This document shows, piece after piece, positions 12,511 through 25,662 of a DNA stretch of 64,000 bases. A program made the translations under genes and the position numbers. The first letter of the stretch is position 1, and each line of letters opens with the position of its first letter. A model generated the notes under the pieces. That model was not told the origin of the DNA and ran no database searches. It saw nothing but the letters and a program-made list of their open reading frames with translations. The DNA is from Echinococcus granulosus (Eukaryota > Platyhelminthes > Cestoda > Cyclophyllidea > Taeniidae): the NCBI RefSeq assembly GCF_000524195.1, contig NW_020170486.1, forward strand, positions 196,435-260,434, given 5' to 3'.

Positions 12511-13484
12511 TACGATGAGGCTACAAAGGCAGTGGGAAAATTCCCCGGCTTTATATGTCTCCAGTAGGGCATACCCACGCACTGGACAATTAGATGACTG
12601 TACGATCATTACGGAGGAGCAATGCTGACTTGCGTCACCGGCATTGTCCTGACCAAGTTGGCAGCGTGGGCGTCTGCACTGTATGTGTGCATATCCGTCC
12701 AATGGCCTTTAAACTCGTCGCCCATTCCACACGCAATACCCCAATATCACGTTAGACGGTCTCGTCTATCAACTGAATTTCTACCATTGACATCAATGGC
12801 TAGGTCAAAATATTTTTCGCGGTATGACAAGAAAAATGCTTGACAAGGAAGGCGTGTTAGGTGTTTTCATGCGAAAAGTCGTTGGCATCAGACAAACAAT
12901 AAGGGTGTCTCTTTTCAGGACCCCCAGAAAAGTGTGCGAGATTTTCTGTATCGAGTGGAGCAGGAGCGGCACATCCGCGACCAGTGCAAAGGCTTAAGTA
13001 ACCTAGTCGACACTGTCACACCCAGTTCTGAGCCTGATTCAACGCATCACTTGAATACAGTGATGTGGCAACTTAGGACAACTTCAAAAGACCTCTCTTG
13101 GTGTACTCTCTTTAAATCAAGGTGAAGCATAACCAGGCGAATCAATTGTGTGCTGATGCTGCCACGGTAACAGCAACCTGACGTCGTCGCCGTGTCAGCT
13201 GCCATAAAATCATCTGGCCTCATTCTCCACGTGACGATGAAGAAGTTGGATTATGATGTATGGTGCGCTCAGAGAGGTGGTTTCTGCAGAAACCGCCTCC
13301 GTAGTCACCCCCGTCAACAACGTGGACATTAGCGGGGTTGGCGTTTGTGATGCGTTGACTTAGTGTGTCTGTATGTGATGCTCGGCCAACCGCATGATCC
13401 TGTAGTACGCGCTTACGTGCGTGTGTGCTTGCTAGCACAAGGTACATAAGGATCTGTGGTGCTACCACTACCTCAGATACACCA
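12511..13484. other. Shared upstream region of the EGF-like pair
   Basis: Divergent 974-bp spacer between the two EGF-like start codons. A stretch near 12920..13125 is open for 63 codons, but no splice structure or family supports a gene. Confidence 0.45.
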
Positions 13485-14059
13485 ATGCTCATGTTCGCCT
13501 CCACCAATTCACTGCTTTTTGCAGTCTTCTTCTCAGCATCTCTCTTCCTGGTCGACAGGTAAGGTACTCCCTCTCTGTAGTGCCTTTTTTTCTTCTACAC
13601 AGCCTATGCTTTTCGCTTTCTGTCTTCCCACTTTCCTGTCGGTTGTTTTCTTCACAACTGTCTACTTTTTTGCCGATTTGGATTTGAGTAGTATAACCGA
13701 CCGCAAGAAAACTTTGCGTTAATGTTAAACTGAGTTTGTATATTCACTCCGTCCTCTCTTTTCCCCACAACAGCCGTATTACTGTCACCGAGTGTGCGAA
13801 TGGAACCCCCACCTGTTCGCACGGTCGATGCGTGCAGCGCATGGGCTGGGACGAGGAGGGTCATCCGGTGGACGAGCAGCGATGCATCTGCGATCCAAAC
13901 TACTACGGTGAGGCATGCGCTCTCCTCGTAGTTTCAGATTTCGCCAATCCGCTAATCATCAGCCCTGGCCCCATGAACATGTTTGCTCTGCCAGAGCCCA
14001 GAGGTCGTACCAATACTGATCCTGTCAATGAGAAACACGCCTATGGCGGTGCCGTCTAG
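13485..14059 (+). CDS. Small secreted EGF-like protein, copy 2
   Basis: Exons 13485..13558 and 13774..14059, giving 119 aa. The leader (MLMFASTNSLLFAVFFSASL) is strongly hydrophobic; ATG 13491 in the same frame is an alternative start. The EGF-like module begins TECANGTPTCSHGRC and ends CICDPNYYGEAC, with an unusually long C3-C4 loop rich in Asp/Glu (MGWDEEGHPVDEQ). A short tail (FANPLIISPGPMNMF...) ends at GGAV. It mirrors the minus-strand gene at 12052..12510 in exon length, intron phase and loop sequence. Function not known; likely an extracellular ligand or surface-associated peptide by domain content only. Confidence 0.75.
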
Positions 14060-15839
14060 ACTGACATTCATTTACATTCCTCCCGATGTACTATTTAAGA
14101 TTTAAAAGATCCTGTATTTCACTTACTTCTGCTTTTGTTGAACAAATGAGAGGGGGTATTTGATAAGCTGACATGAAGTAAGCAGTTTCCACAATCCAAA
14201 TACGATCAAGTCATGTAAAACCATCCACAAAGTGTTGCAATAATTGTGTGTTTTATTTAACCGTCCATTCACTAGCGTGGAGGCTTTAGTCTCTTCAGGC
14301 TTTCGGTCATGAGAATTGCGCCTTCCAGCTTCTCAGCATGTAAGTAAGTGGGATGTTCTCTCATTCCTGCAGCATGTGGCAATAACTACACCCTACTGCA
14401 TTTCAAAAATAGAAAACAAATGCAGTTTAGTGAGCCGATTTTAAACTCCACCTCTGAACTCATCGGTACTGTTAGCCTTATTATTTTGATTTCCGAAGCA
14501 ATTAGGACGCCACATCCATTGTAAAAGGGCCTACGTGCTGCCATACATTAACAATAAAACACTCAAATTTGCTCTTTTTCGAGGGGTGGCGCATACTCTT
14601 TAAAATTTCTTCCACCCATCCGTTATACCTGAACATGTACATGATCGTAGTGAAGGAAAGGAAGTGAACAAACAATTGCCGATCCGGAAGTCGTCTAACT
14701 CTACCACACACATATATATATACACAAGTAAAGGCAATAATTCACCCCCATCATAGCTGAACATTTGTTTATCAAGGGATAGAAAAGAGTGTAGATTATT
14801 TTCTTAAACCTTCCTTTTTTGGAAAAAATTGTGCCTGCAGAATATGCATCACATACTATTTTATGGTTTTTTCTTCTGAAGCAGCGGAAGAGTAAAAAAT
14901 GAATAAATAAGAGATATCGGGTACTTGTGAATCAACAAATGGGTTCCATTTGTTTTAGGTAATTTGCATTGTAATGCGCCTTTTTAAATGGACTGTTCAA
15001 TTGAAAAGTACTCTGTATGCAACAATCCTCCGAACGAGACAGCATCAACACTTTCCCCTTGATTAAAGAGATGATTGCGCCTTCCCCACGTAAGATTTTT
15101 AACATTTATAAGGCCCCTTCCATTATCTTCGTACTACACGATACAATGTACCTTTCTCTAAAGTAGATTCTTTAATCAGGAGTCTGGAACCTCCGCAGGA
15201 AGAAGAGAAGTATGACGGGAATTTTAAAAGTTCGTCGCCTTTGTGATAATTGGGTGATAGTCAGTTCGCACAATGTAATGGCCAAAGTTTATTGTAAAAT
15301 TTGTTTTTTTGGAAAGAAAATTTGCAAGGCTTGTTATTTAAAACATTTCTTCTATTCATGCACAATTCTGTAAATAAGGTTTGTAATTTAACAAATTTTT
15401 GTAAAATCAGTTTTTACTCTAACAAAAAAAATTAAGCTTGTTAGTTTTTATTTAAGACCTTTCTAATAATTTAGGTTTAATTTCTTGTTTATATTAACCT
15501 AAAAACGTTGACATTGGATACCTGTTGCATCGCTTTGCACACAAATATTTGCTTATTAGATATCAGTAGAAGGTATGCGGCTGCCATAAAAACCTAGCAA
15601 ACCGGTATACCCGAGAGAAGAGTGCTTAAATGTTGCATCACCTTTGAAATAAATTTGCATAATTACATCGGAAAAGACGCAGCCTTACCATTTTGGCGAC
15701 GAAAAAAGCAAGTCTACATGGTTGGCCGGTCGTACCAGCCATCTGCGAACCCTAACTTGAACTTGTGCCCTGAAATAAGGCCACTCAGGTCAGGTCTACA
15801 GCCCTACCGCCCACTTCGAGCGTTGTTTACAATCATTGG
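14060..15839. other. Gene-poor intergenic DNA
   Basis: AT-rich; short TA run near 14709..14722. Candidate ORFs are short, overlap on both strands and lack splice context. I see no gene. Confidence 0.5.
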
Positions 15840-15844
15840 TGATT

Positions 15845-16320
15845 TAAAAGCTTCAATGCCTCAATTCACTCAACACGCTACATGCGAGCTCACTCACTCT
15901 CTCGTTTGCATAGTAGCTGGGTCGGTCAATCGGTCCGTTTATCATTGATCTGTCATTATTTGACACTTTAAATCAAAAGAGAGGAACTTGACCGCATTGT
16001 TGAGTTGACATCATTATCATACTTCACCCTACCATACGCATCCATTCATTCATTCATTCAGATAGCCAACCGTTCACAACTCCATGCATCAATCAGGATG
16101 CACATATACATGATCGGCTTCCTCTGGTGGTTGGCTAGCTAAACGTGTGAAGATTTTCTTGTGGTGATGATGATGATTGTGTAGACGGGTGGTCAACAAA
16201 GACAAGACGATTGCCAATATTTCACACCACATTTGAACAAGGAGTGAAATTCCTTATTTCCTTCTTGGTGGTGGCTCTAGGCAACTTGGTGTGAAATGTG
16301 ACATCACGAAGTCAGGTCCC
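15845..16320 (+). repeat. Local repeat, copy A
   Basis: Shares with copies B-E a start block (CAATTCACTCAACAC), a middle block with GATGATGATG and TGTGTAGACG, and an end block TGAAATGTGACATCAC at about 16291..16307. Divergence is high, so the exact edges are approximate. Confidence 0.6.
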
Positions 16321-19300
16321 AAGAAATAAAAGGTAAAATATAGAGGACTAACTTTCTCAGAAGAAATGAAACTCTGCAGCTAAAATTCCATTGGTCTTGA
16401 TTAAGCATAATTCTTGTAATTTCAAACTACAATCTGCCAGCCCAGGCCCACCTGTCTATTCACCTTGGCTATGTCAATCTACACTAGCAGCTGGTGACCC
16501 AGACACTGAGGAACAAACAACGCTGGGAGGTGGATTCAATCAGGTTACCAAGTGAAAAAACTATCTCACTGCAATCCGGGGGTGCAAGGCGTTGCAGCAC
16601 AGAAGATTTGAATGCTGAACTGAAGTGATAGGGTGCTGGGTCAAGGTTAGCATTATTATCTGTATCAGCGTCTTGGTTTCTAAAACTGCATTTTGGAGAT
16701 CTGCTTGTCACTATCAATGATGAAGTGGAACAGTCTCGCATGGAATATTTCAACCGGAATGAATGCCGTAGGGAGCTATAACAAACTGACCAAAACTTAT
16801 GGAAACCTTAATTTCTGATTAGGAATAAAAACCTCCCCTATTTTAAGGAATTTTCCGTGTAAGTGGAAAGAAATCGTTTGTAAACGTTAAATTTCAATCT
16901 CTTCTTCACCTTTTAGTTAAGAGGCGGTCAAGCATCGGACAAACTTACCGGTAAAGCGATCTACAGAAGGGAAAATATACCGTGTGCAGTGGATAGCCTT
17001 GTTTTCAGAAAAGCGTTTCTAGTCAAACTGATGGATGCACCCGCTTTGCAGATATTTTCCAAGCATTCTGGAAACCGCACCTTTGTCCCATTCTGATTGG
17101 CTCGGGCTCAAGGTCAACTATTGTTATAAGCATACATGATTAAAGCGACTGAGCAAAGCAGTGTCATGCCAGTCCTCCAGCACTCTCCACTGCTCCACCG
17201 TACGTGCATGTCATATTCCTGTATTGACAAACCCACACAAGTCAAGATAGATATCAATCCTGGAGCCAGTTTATTACTCATCTACACAACTCAGGCTAAA
17301 TAAACCCAAATCATAAAAGCGGGTGCCCAAATTGCAACAAGGCAGAAATAAGGAAAAGGAGAAGTTGTATTGCTCGCCGTGAGTGCGAGATGTGCATCCT
17401 GCCAGATTGTAACATCGACGGATGCTAGACCGTGGTTGAAGGTTGAGGTGCCTGATGCGAAATGCAAGATGTCTGGAGCTGTAGATTGGGCAGGGTCATC
17501 TTCACCACTTTTGTTACTTCTGTGTGGCTATGAGAGGGGGAGACGTGGTGATACAATGCTGCGCAATTCAAGCCACAGACAAGGAGCCTGACATCGAAGG
17601 TATCCCTCTGTCTCTCTTGCATTAATTTACCTCCATGTTGGCGCTCTACTCGCTGAACTTTCACAGTGTGGAACTGCTGTTATTCCATAGGCTGAGAGGG
17701 AGCCTGCAATTGCCAACATTAGTCAATCAGATAATCGGATGGTGTATTGCTATTCTCTTTCATAAATGGACACCAAGACAGCTTAAGGCCTCTCACCATA
17801 CCACGCAATGGAACTGTGAAATCTTTTCTTGACACTGGGATGCGATAAATAGCTTTATGAAAGATTTTTTCTCCACAAGTAAACAACCCGGCTCTTGCCC
17901 CAGTCAGCTCACTTCTATTTCATACTCACATTCTCTCCTAACTATCCATTCTTGTGTGCATATCCATTTGGCATGACACTTGATAACGTTAGTGTGAATG
18001 GAAAAGGAGCAGCTCGACAAATAAGGAGGATGAGGTGAGGCACCAACTCCCATCATTTCACATGTCATTCATTATTATCTCAACGTGAAAATTTTTGTGC
18101 TTTTACTTTTTCTACTCCACTCTTTCTTCTGGATTACTTTTATCACCATTACCACCATCTTGAGAAGGGACCCGACCAGTCGCTTTGCCAGAGGCAAGAA
18201 GGTATTAATCCCATTGCAACTATTATTGTTGTTATTAATCTTTCACAAACAGGCAACCCAAGATCTCTAACAGTTCACAATACCACGCACACACACAAAG
18301 CAAGCACAATTTTGTGGAATAAAGAGGTGGGTGCCTAAATAGTGTGATGTAGGTGGTGAGTGGATTAGTTAAGGCGAACCTCTGACACGTATGTCTGTGC
18401 ATACCTCTGACTGTCAAAACTAGTAACGCACACTCTGAAAGCAGTTGTCGTCAGTGCCATGGTGATTCATCACTAGAATCAAATTCTTGACAGCTTCTTC
18501 GCCTACGCTCTGCTGTCATAGTACACATTCCGTAAGTTCTATACAGACAAATCATATGACAAGCCGCTGTTTTGTCTTTATAACCGATTTCAACTTGAAC
18601 CAAGAAGCAGGCAAGCTTACATCACAGGGATTCAACATGTTCAACCGACGCGGAATGGCAGTAGACTTGAAGGGAACAGGAAGGTAGTCAGCACAGGTCC
18701 TTTGAACGCCATAGGTGATTCATCTAACTCAAATCGTGCCTCAATGCTCAAGTTCCCTGTTTGCCGACACTGTAGGCTTGTTTCCTCTTATCTTTAGCAA
18801 GATTTGAACAGATACGCAAGATAAAACTGGCTTTGCATTGGAGCATGTGGTACAGGTGAAACACGTTGGCAACATTCACTCGCCTCCTGCATTACGTTTC
18901 AGCTTCCATTCTTTCATAACATCATAAGCCAGTGCGTTTACAAAGGCCAGTAATGTTTTCTACTGAATGACCAAAACTTTCGACGAGATGAGACAGACAT
19001 TTCGATTTAAGGCAAAAGAGAAAGAACAGAGCAACTCGCAATTATTGCTGAAACAAGAATCAGTGGGACCGAATGAGCCTTGACCTCATAGCTCTACGTC
19101 CTCGGCGGCATGCTAAAGGTGGGAATGGCGGTGTGGAGGACAAAGGAATTGGAGCCACACCTCAAGACGCCTATACTTTGAAAGTACATGACAATAATGA
19201 GTAACAAATCGTCCGTGATTGCGTCAAATCCATGAACAGAGGAGATAGATAGGACGATCCTAAAGGCGAGAGATTAGGGCTTTGTAGGGGATCACTTGGG

Positions 19301-20081
19301 ATTTCCTGGCTAGATTTGCGATAAGAAATGACATCTGTATTGTAATCCTCGTGAAGCAAGGTGAATAAACTGACAACAGGTTTGTACCAAACGATCCACT
19401 CGCTATCCACTTCCAACTGGACATATGACGCTTTCACAGCATTATTCACCTCATCTCCAAAGGTTCATGCCTCGTGTCTATGCAGAACAACCAACTCCAC
19501 ACCGTCAGCCAACTAACAACAACCCCGCTTAAAATCACTTTGCTCAATGTAACCTTACCTTCATCCTTTCTTCTTCTTCTTTTCTGACGAGGCGAAAGAA
19601 GACACAGTGAAAATTTGCCCTTGTGCTGCACTTCAGGATGGGAGGCAGAGAGTTGCTGCCTCATTCACAAACTTATCCCCGCCTTTTCTATTCCCCTGAT
19701 GTATTTTATTCCCCTTCGTTGTTTATTACACAAGCTGATGAATCTGAAAGTTGCTCTTCCTACAACTGACTCCTTTATGCCCTGCTTCATCCCTATGGTA
19801 GGGGAGTAGACTAGCTACTTGTATTAAATAAGTAGAAACAAGATTAGGCGCAGCGTCTGAAGGATTTCCTAAATTTGAAGGAACATGCTACTTACTAAAG
19901 TAAAGTAGCATGAATGGTGCTACAATGGATCGAATTCAATGCTTAAGAGCAAAAGCATAAAACAAACAAGTAACGATGCCATTGCTACTTTTATTACGGA
20001 CGCTGCAAGGTGCTGCTTTTTTACCTGTCAGCTGCTGCTTTCTTATTCTTAAACAAAGTGACTTCATGCAGTTTTCCTTCG

Positions 20082-20625
20082 GTGTTTCAATCCATGAATG
20101 CCTCGATTCACTTAACACATGTGTTCGTCGCTTGCTCTCTCACTCGGTCACTCGGTTAGTCGGTTGGGATATGTTTGGTCTGTCTCAACTTGACTCTCAT
20201 TTTCACTTAAAATTGAATGTGCCCCTACTTGAGTTGTTTACCCTAAAACGGACAATTACTGTTGCCAATCCTTGCTCATCACCATCATTGCCATCATCAA
20301 ATCTTTGCTCAAGCAGCAACTAGCTTCGTAATTTTATGCACCCATCAGGACGAATGCATACTGATGGAGTTAGGCTAGCAAGACGCGTAAAGAGGGTCTT
20401 TTTAACTGTCCAGAAAATGCGGAGCATGTTAGATGGATGGTTACCGGTGATCGTGAGGATGATGATGATGATGACGTAAAGATAGGTAGGCGGAAAAGAT
20501 GGGACAATTATTCACATCTCCTAACACTTTAAATGAATAAGTTAATTCCATTACTGCCTTCGTAGTGGCAGCTGTGGTCAGTGCAGTGTCAAATGCGACA
20601 TCACAGAGTCGTGTCTTATAAGGTG
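20082..20625 (+). repeat. Local repeat, copy B
   Basis: Blocks in the same order as copy A: GATTCACTTAACACATG, CACTCGGTTAGTCGGTTG, CATCAGGACGAATG, a (GAT)n run near 20457..20474, GTGGCAGCTGTGGTCAGTG and GTGTCAAATGCGACATCAC at about 20586..20604. Confidence 0.6.
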
Positions 20626-21759
20626 TTAGTTAATCAACTGAAAATCCCGTTAACTTAAAACACAACACCCCAAAACCCAACTTTATCTCCCTCCATTACT
20701 ATGTCGTCCCACCAGATCACCAAATAAAAAAGACCTTACAACCGGAATTCAAGCAAGCATCACTGGAAGTGACTTATACATTAAAAGTGTCGCGGATCAA
20801 GTGGGTAGTGAGTAGCGACAGGTGAGTAGATCATTTTTTACTCAAGTATGATCAGTTGGTTCACTTCTCTTCGCAAATGCTGCGATACAGCTGCTGATTT
20901 CCCATCACATGGGCGTCTCTACGTCCGTTTGTCAACCAATTAATCAATCTATCTGTCAGCCCACTTGTCCATGGATCAAGCGGTGAATGAATCGTTGTGC
21001 GCTGCCTGTTTTATAACTCATAGGAGTGGTGTGAGGATGAAGTATCCTTACTTCCATCAAATAGAGCACGCAAGTACCTGGTGTCTGGGTCAGTGTTGAT
21101 GCCAGCGTCTATGTTTGAACACTTGGCTTCACTCTCTCTGAAGTTGCCACGAGTTCGTCGATGCCCTCTTCTACCTCCGCCAGATTCGTAGCTTTGGCTA
21201 AAGCTGACGGAGTAGGAGGAGAAGTTGAGGATTTTTTACTGCCTCCTCATTAGGTCGCGGGATAATCCGCTCAATCACATATTTGGTAGAAATTGGTGGC
21301 TTGTCACCTAAGCAGTCTACTGGATCAAATAATTATTAAGCGCATTACCAGGGAATAAAAGGTTTGATCCTCTAAGAGCCTTCTCAATGCGAGGTGGTGG
21401 AGACGAGTGGTAGGAAATGGATGTTGACGCCGACATCAACGCTACTTCACCTCATTGCCTTGTTTGTAAGAACTCTCCACGTATACGAATTGAGTACAAA
21501 GGAGATAAAGTATAGCCACTAAAAATTTGGAGAAACGTGCTACTTAAAAAAGCCCAGAGGATAAAGAAGTTCGCTTTCATAGCTCGAAGGCCATTTTGCA
21601 GATAAGAAGCAAAAAATCACTGCATGTAGGCGCTGTCATAGTTACTTTCACGACGGTATGCCTTCATTATTGCTGGGGAAGAAAGGCTAAATTCCACAAG
21701 AGCGTGCAGTCTTACCAGTCCTCTACCTTTTGCCTCTGAAACAAGGCGATTTCATGCGT

Positions 21760-22160
21760 CGGTCAAACACGCATCCCCACTGTCTATCTCTGTTGTTTAA
21801 ACACTGGGTTGTCTTGATTTTACTCAACAGCACACCACGTGCTCACTCACTCATCCTCTCGATCTCTTAGTCATTAAGTCGGTTGAAATTTGGTCTATTG
21901 ATATAAGGCTAGGCGTCTTGTTGTTGCAGGCTAGCGCGATACGGGAGAACGATCTGTAATAACGTGCTTGAAGAAAGGAAGCATAATGGATGGACTGCTG
22001 ATGATGTTTGTGATGATGGCGTGTAGACGCAGGACCAACCAAGATGAGTCAAGTCTTCAAATCGCATACTGCATTAAAAACATGTGAAATTCATTTTTGC
22101 CTTATTAATGGCAGCTGTAGTCAGCATCTTGTCAAATGTGATATCAGCCAGTCATGACTC
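21760..22160 (+). repeat. Local repeat, copy C
   Basis: Contains ACACCACGTGCTCACTCA, TTAAGTCGGTTGAAATTTGG, GGCGTGTAGACG, GGCAGCTGTAGTCAG and TGTCAAATGTGATATCA at about 22130..22146. Same order as copies A, B and D. Confidence 0.6.
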
Positions 22161-22197
22161 AACAGTAAGTAGGAGGCCATTTAGAGAGGACCAGAAT

Positions 22198-22219
22198 TTT
22201 TTTTTTTTTAAAAAAAAAG
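22198..22219. repeat. Poly-T/poly-A low-complexity run
   Basis: A run of T followed directly by a run of A inside the gene-poor tract, between repeat copies C and D. Confidence 0.7.
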
Positions 22220-23533
22220 GCAGTGTTACGACACCCACAAGGGGCTTGATCAATTGAAAAGCCCGTGTCTGCAAACCATGACCTCCCAACCTCCAACTCC
22301 CCTCCCCCTACCTTCTTTACGTTGTCCTGCGCTCGCACCTCGTGACTCAAACAATAACGCTGACAACTTAAGCCTACCAGGCCATTATGTGGAAAAGCCA
22401 TTAAAAAATGAAATCCGGGCACAAGAAACTGGAAGTGTAGACGTTTAAGGGTGGAGTAGATGGCGCTTTATAAGTGACAAGTGTCAAGTGGGTAGCTGAC
22501 AATTAGTTGACCTTTTGGTGCTCCCCTATTGTCAGTTCATTCGCTTCGCTCTTCACAAGAGCCGCAAAACAGTTGCTATTTCTTAGCACAAGTCTCACCG
22601 TCTGTTTGTCAGACTATCAGTCGAGCACTCAATGGGTCAGGCAGTAAAGAAAGTACTGCATGCTACCTGGCTTATAATCTACGTGGGTTGTATTAAAACC
22701 AATTTGACAGGTTTCTATTTACCATCCATCAGCTCACCCTCGTGATTCTCCTCGAGCCGACTCAACGCTCCCCCTCCTTCTCTCTAAACTCTTTCCCATC
22801 TGCTAACATTGGGTTGAATTGTTTTGCCTTGGCATCTCTTAACTCAAAAATATGTCAGTCTATAGTGAGATGCTTGTGCACAAATCTCCAGACTAAGCAG
22901 ACATCAGTCAACTCCACCAAAAGGAGTGAGAGGCAAGCTTCAATCCTGTGATCTCTACCTGCCCCCACAAAACTTTGTTTATTTGTAAGGCTCCGACGAC
23001 TCCTCTAAATAACTACCATGTTTAAAAAATCACATAACTGGAGGTTGAAGTGCACAATTAAATAAAACCACATTACTTGTTGCGTCTACATTGATGCTCT
23101 CTTCCCGCTTGGGTTAAAGTGATGGAGCAAAGAAGGCGCAGGGTGGGGGGCGGTGGTGGAGGAGGAAGAAAATCAGCGTTAGTCTTTTCCTTAAGGTGTC
23201 AGTGACCCCTGATCAGTCAGAACGCCGGGGTAATTTGACAGCATGTCATCTAAACAATCCATTCAGTCAAGCAATAGATAACCGTGTTAACAAGGGAGAG
23301 ACTAGCATGACCCTTTGAAGGACCTTCCGACCCTAGCTGGCGCCTATAACTTAGGTTCAATCAGTTACAGAATTGCATTTATTTAGACTCTGTTTTATGA
23401 TGCAAATGGTTGTGGAACTTCGGTATAAAAGTGGCCTGGCGATATGAAGAAGGCAGTGAGATGTTCAAAAAAGATGCCATTCCTCGCCCAATGATGGCAA
23501 GTTAGCAGCTTTGAAAGTTTCTCGTCACAGATT

Positions 23534-23583
23534 TTGAAGAGGAAGAGGAGGAGGAGGAGGGGGAGGAGGAGGAGGAGGAGAAA
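23534..23583. repeat. GGA-type simple repeat
   Basis: Imperfect (GGA)n purine run. It creates spurious acidic or Leu-rich ORFs on the two strands. Confidence 0.8.
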
Positions 23584-23999
23584 GTGGAGAGGGCAGTAGG
23601 TGATTGTAGAATCACGTGGTACACAACACCAAATAGGCGGGATATTGCTTCGCCATGTGGTGAACAAGGGAGCGACTGCAGAGAGAGTGGAGACGAGATA
23701 GGGAAAAAGGCGTGGTTGCAATGGCGAATGGTAAGTTGGAGGCTTCAATAGACCCTGTCAACTTGCTCATCCCCAATAGTCCATGCTTCGCGATTGCTAG
23801 ACACAACAACCTACCCCAAAACCACCGCCATGCTTCACGTCTTCCTACTAGACCCCACTCCACACGACTGAAAGGTGTACAAGGAACGGTTTCTCCTCCC
23901 TTCTCCTCCCTTGTTTGTCTCCTTCTATGACGTGTGAGTGAGTAACCTGCTATTTCAAGTACCGGTTAGGTCTACATCCTCACTCTCAACCTTACGAAG

Positions 24000-24360
24000 T
24001 GTTCACATGCCCCGATTCACTCAACACACCACGTGTTCACTCTCTTGGTCGTTTAGACGGCCAGTCGGTGGAACTTCGGTCTGACTCTTCTTCATTCTAG
24101 CTCATTGTCATCAACTACCTTACCATACGCATCAACTTCTCCACTCATCAATCCACCCATTGCCCATCAGGACGGATGTGTACTTGCTTGGCTTCTTCTA
24201 GTGGTAGACGGTCTTTTTAACTCACCTGAAGAAGGGGATCACGGTGGATGGATGCCTAATGATGTGTAGACAAGTGAAATTTTATTACCACCTTTTCAGA
24301 GGTAGCTGTAGTCAGTTTCGCGTCAAGTGTGACGTAAGAAATGTCATGACCCATCAACCA
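24000..24360 (+). repeat. Local repeat, copy D
   Basis: Contains GATTCACTCAACACACCACG, CCAGTCGGTGGAACTTCGG, CATCAGGACGGATG, GATGTGTAGACAAG, GGTAGCTGTAGTCAG and CGTCAAGTGTGACGT at about 24320..24335. Confidence 0.6.
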
Positions 24361-25154
24361 GATGGTCATGTGTCGAGGAACAGATTTTCTCCAAAAAACC
24401 TCTGTAAGGACTAACGCTTTGGTTTTGATTAAATAAAAATCGCACAACTTAAAACCACGGCTCCCCAAACCTGCCGCCTCTTCACCTTGCCTAGGCAGTT
24501 CTCCGCTTGTATCTGGTGACTCAGACATTGGGGAAAAAGCATGCCGTCAACTTGAGCCAAACAGGTCATCAATTGAAATAGTCATACAAATGACAGTTGG
24601 GCCCGCAAAACATGAAGAGTAAATCTCTGAGAATGAAGTGTCTTGTGCATTTAAAGTGTCAGGGATCAAGTGCGTTGGGGGTAGTGGGTGGACGGTGTGG
24701 GCTAAACCATGGCCAGTCCACTCACTTCCATGTCCGACAGATTTAGAGCCTTGGATGGGAGAGACGAGGCAAAGGAAGATATCTCATATTTTGACAACAT
24801 GTTGGCAAAGCGAGGAGGAGAGAGAAAATTTTAAATTATCAAGGTTTTTACGGGGATGATGCAGGAGGGAAAAAATCAGCGTTTCGCTCTGCCTTGGGGG
24901 CTCGGTAATCTTGGCGCAGTCACAGGTTTGGTACAATTTGACAACTTGTCACGCGGTCAATTCAATCGAACAATTGATTGGCCTTTTGAACAGGGGCAGT
25001 TGTGACCTTTCCAAGGGCATCCCGACGCTCAGTAAAACATGTAATTGGAGGTCAGTCGGTTGAAGAAATACGGATGAAGTGTATTTTACTCAAAGACACT
25101 TTCTCGATTAAAGGTTGAAAGCTGATTGTAGACTACTGGTTTTAAGTAATTCGG

Positions 25155-25330
25155 CAAAAGTGAAGATGGATGGATGGGTGCTCACTCAAACCGGGATTTT
25201 TTTCCCATATCTTATACCGCCTTAATTAAATAAATGAAATTTATTTCTCCCCGTCTAGGTGACTGCTCTTTTCAATGTCGTGTCAAATGTGACATTACAA
25301 AGTCGAGCCTCAGCATGTAGGGAGGTCATG
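25155..25330 (+). repeat. Local repeat, copy E (3' portion)
   Basis: Only the last blocks are clear: GATGGATGGATG, TGAAATTTATTTCTCC and GTGTCAAATGTGACATTAC at about 25280..25298. It is the last copy before the Dlx stop codon. Confidence 0.5.
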
Positions 25331-25662
25331 TTTGGAAGGAACAATTTTTGTCGAAAAATCCCTATTCCGATACCACATTGGCTTTGACCTCACATCACAC
25401 AAATGACGGTCGAATGCCCTCGATCCTCCCACACCCAGTGGCTTAAACAATCGGGTGGCAACTGCCTGTTGTCACCCACCATCGTCACTCTCGAAGGCCT
25501 TTACTTTTTATTTACGACACTTTGAAATAGGAAAAAAGGAGAAGAAAAGAAAGAAAACGCATGGAAGGCGCATTTTGTACTTTTTCTACTCTATGATGCA
25601 GGTGTACCGAGTAGTGTAAAAAATAGTCACGTCAACGTCAGGTCATTTTGTACAGAAGGTGA

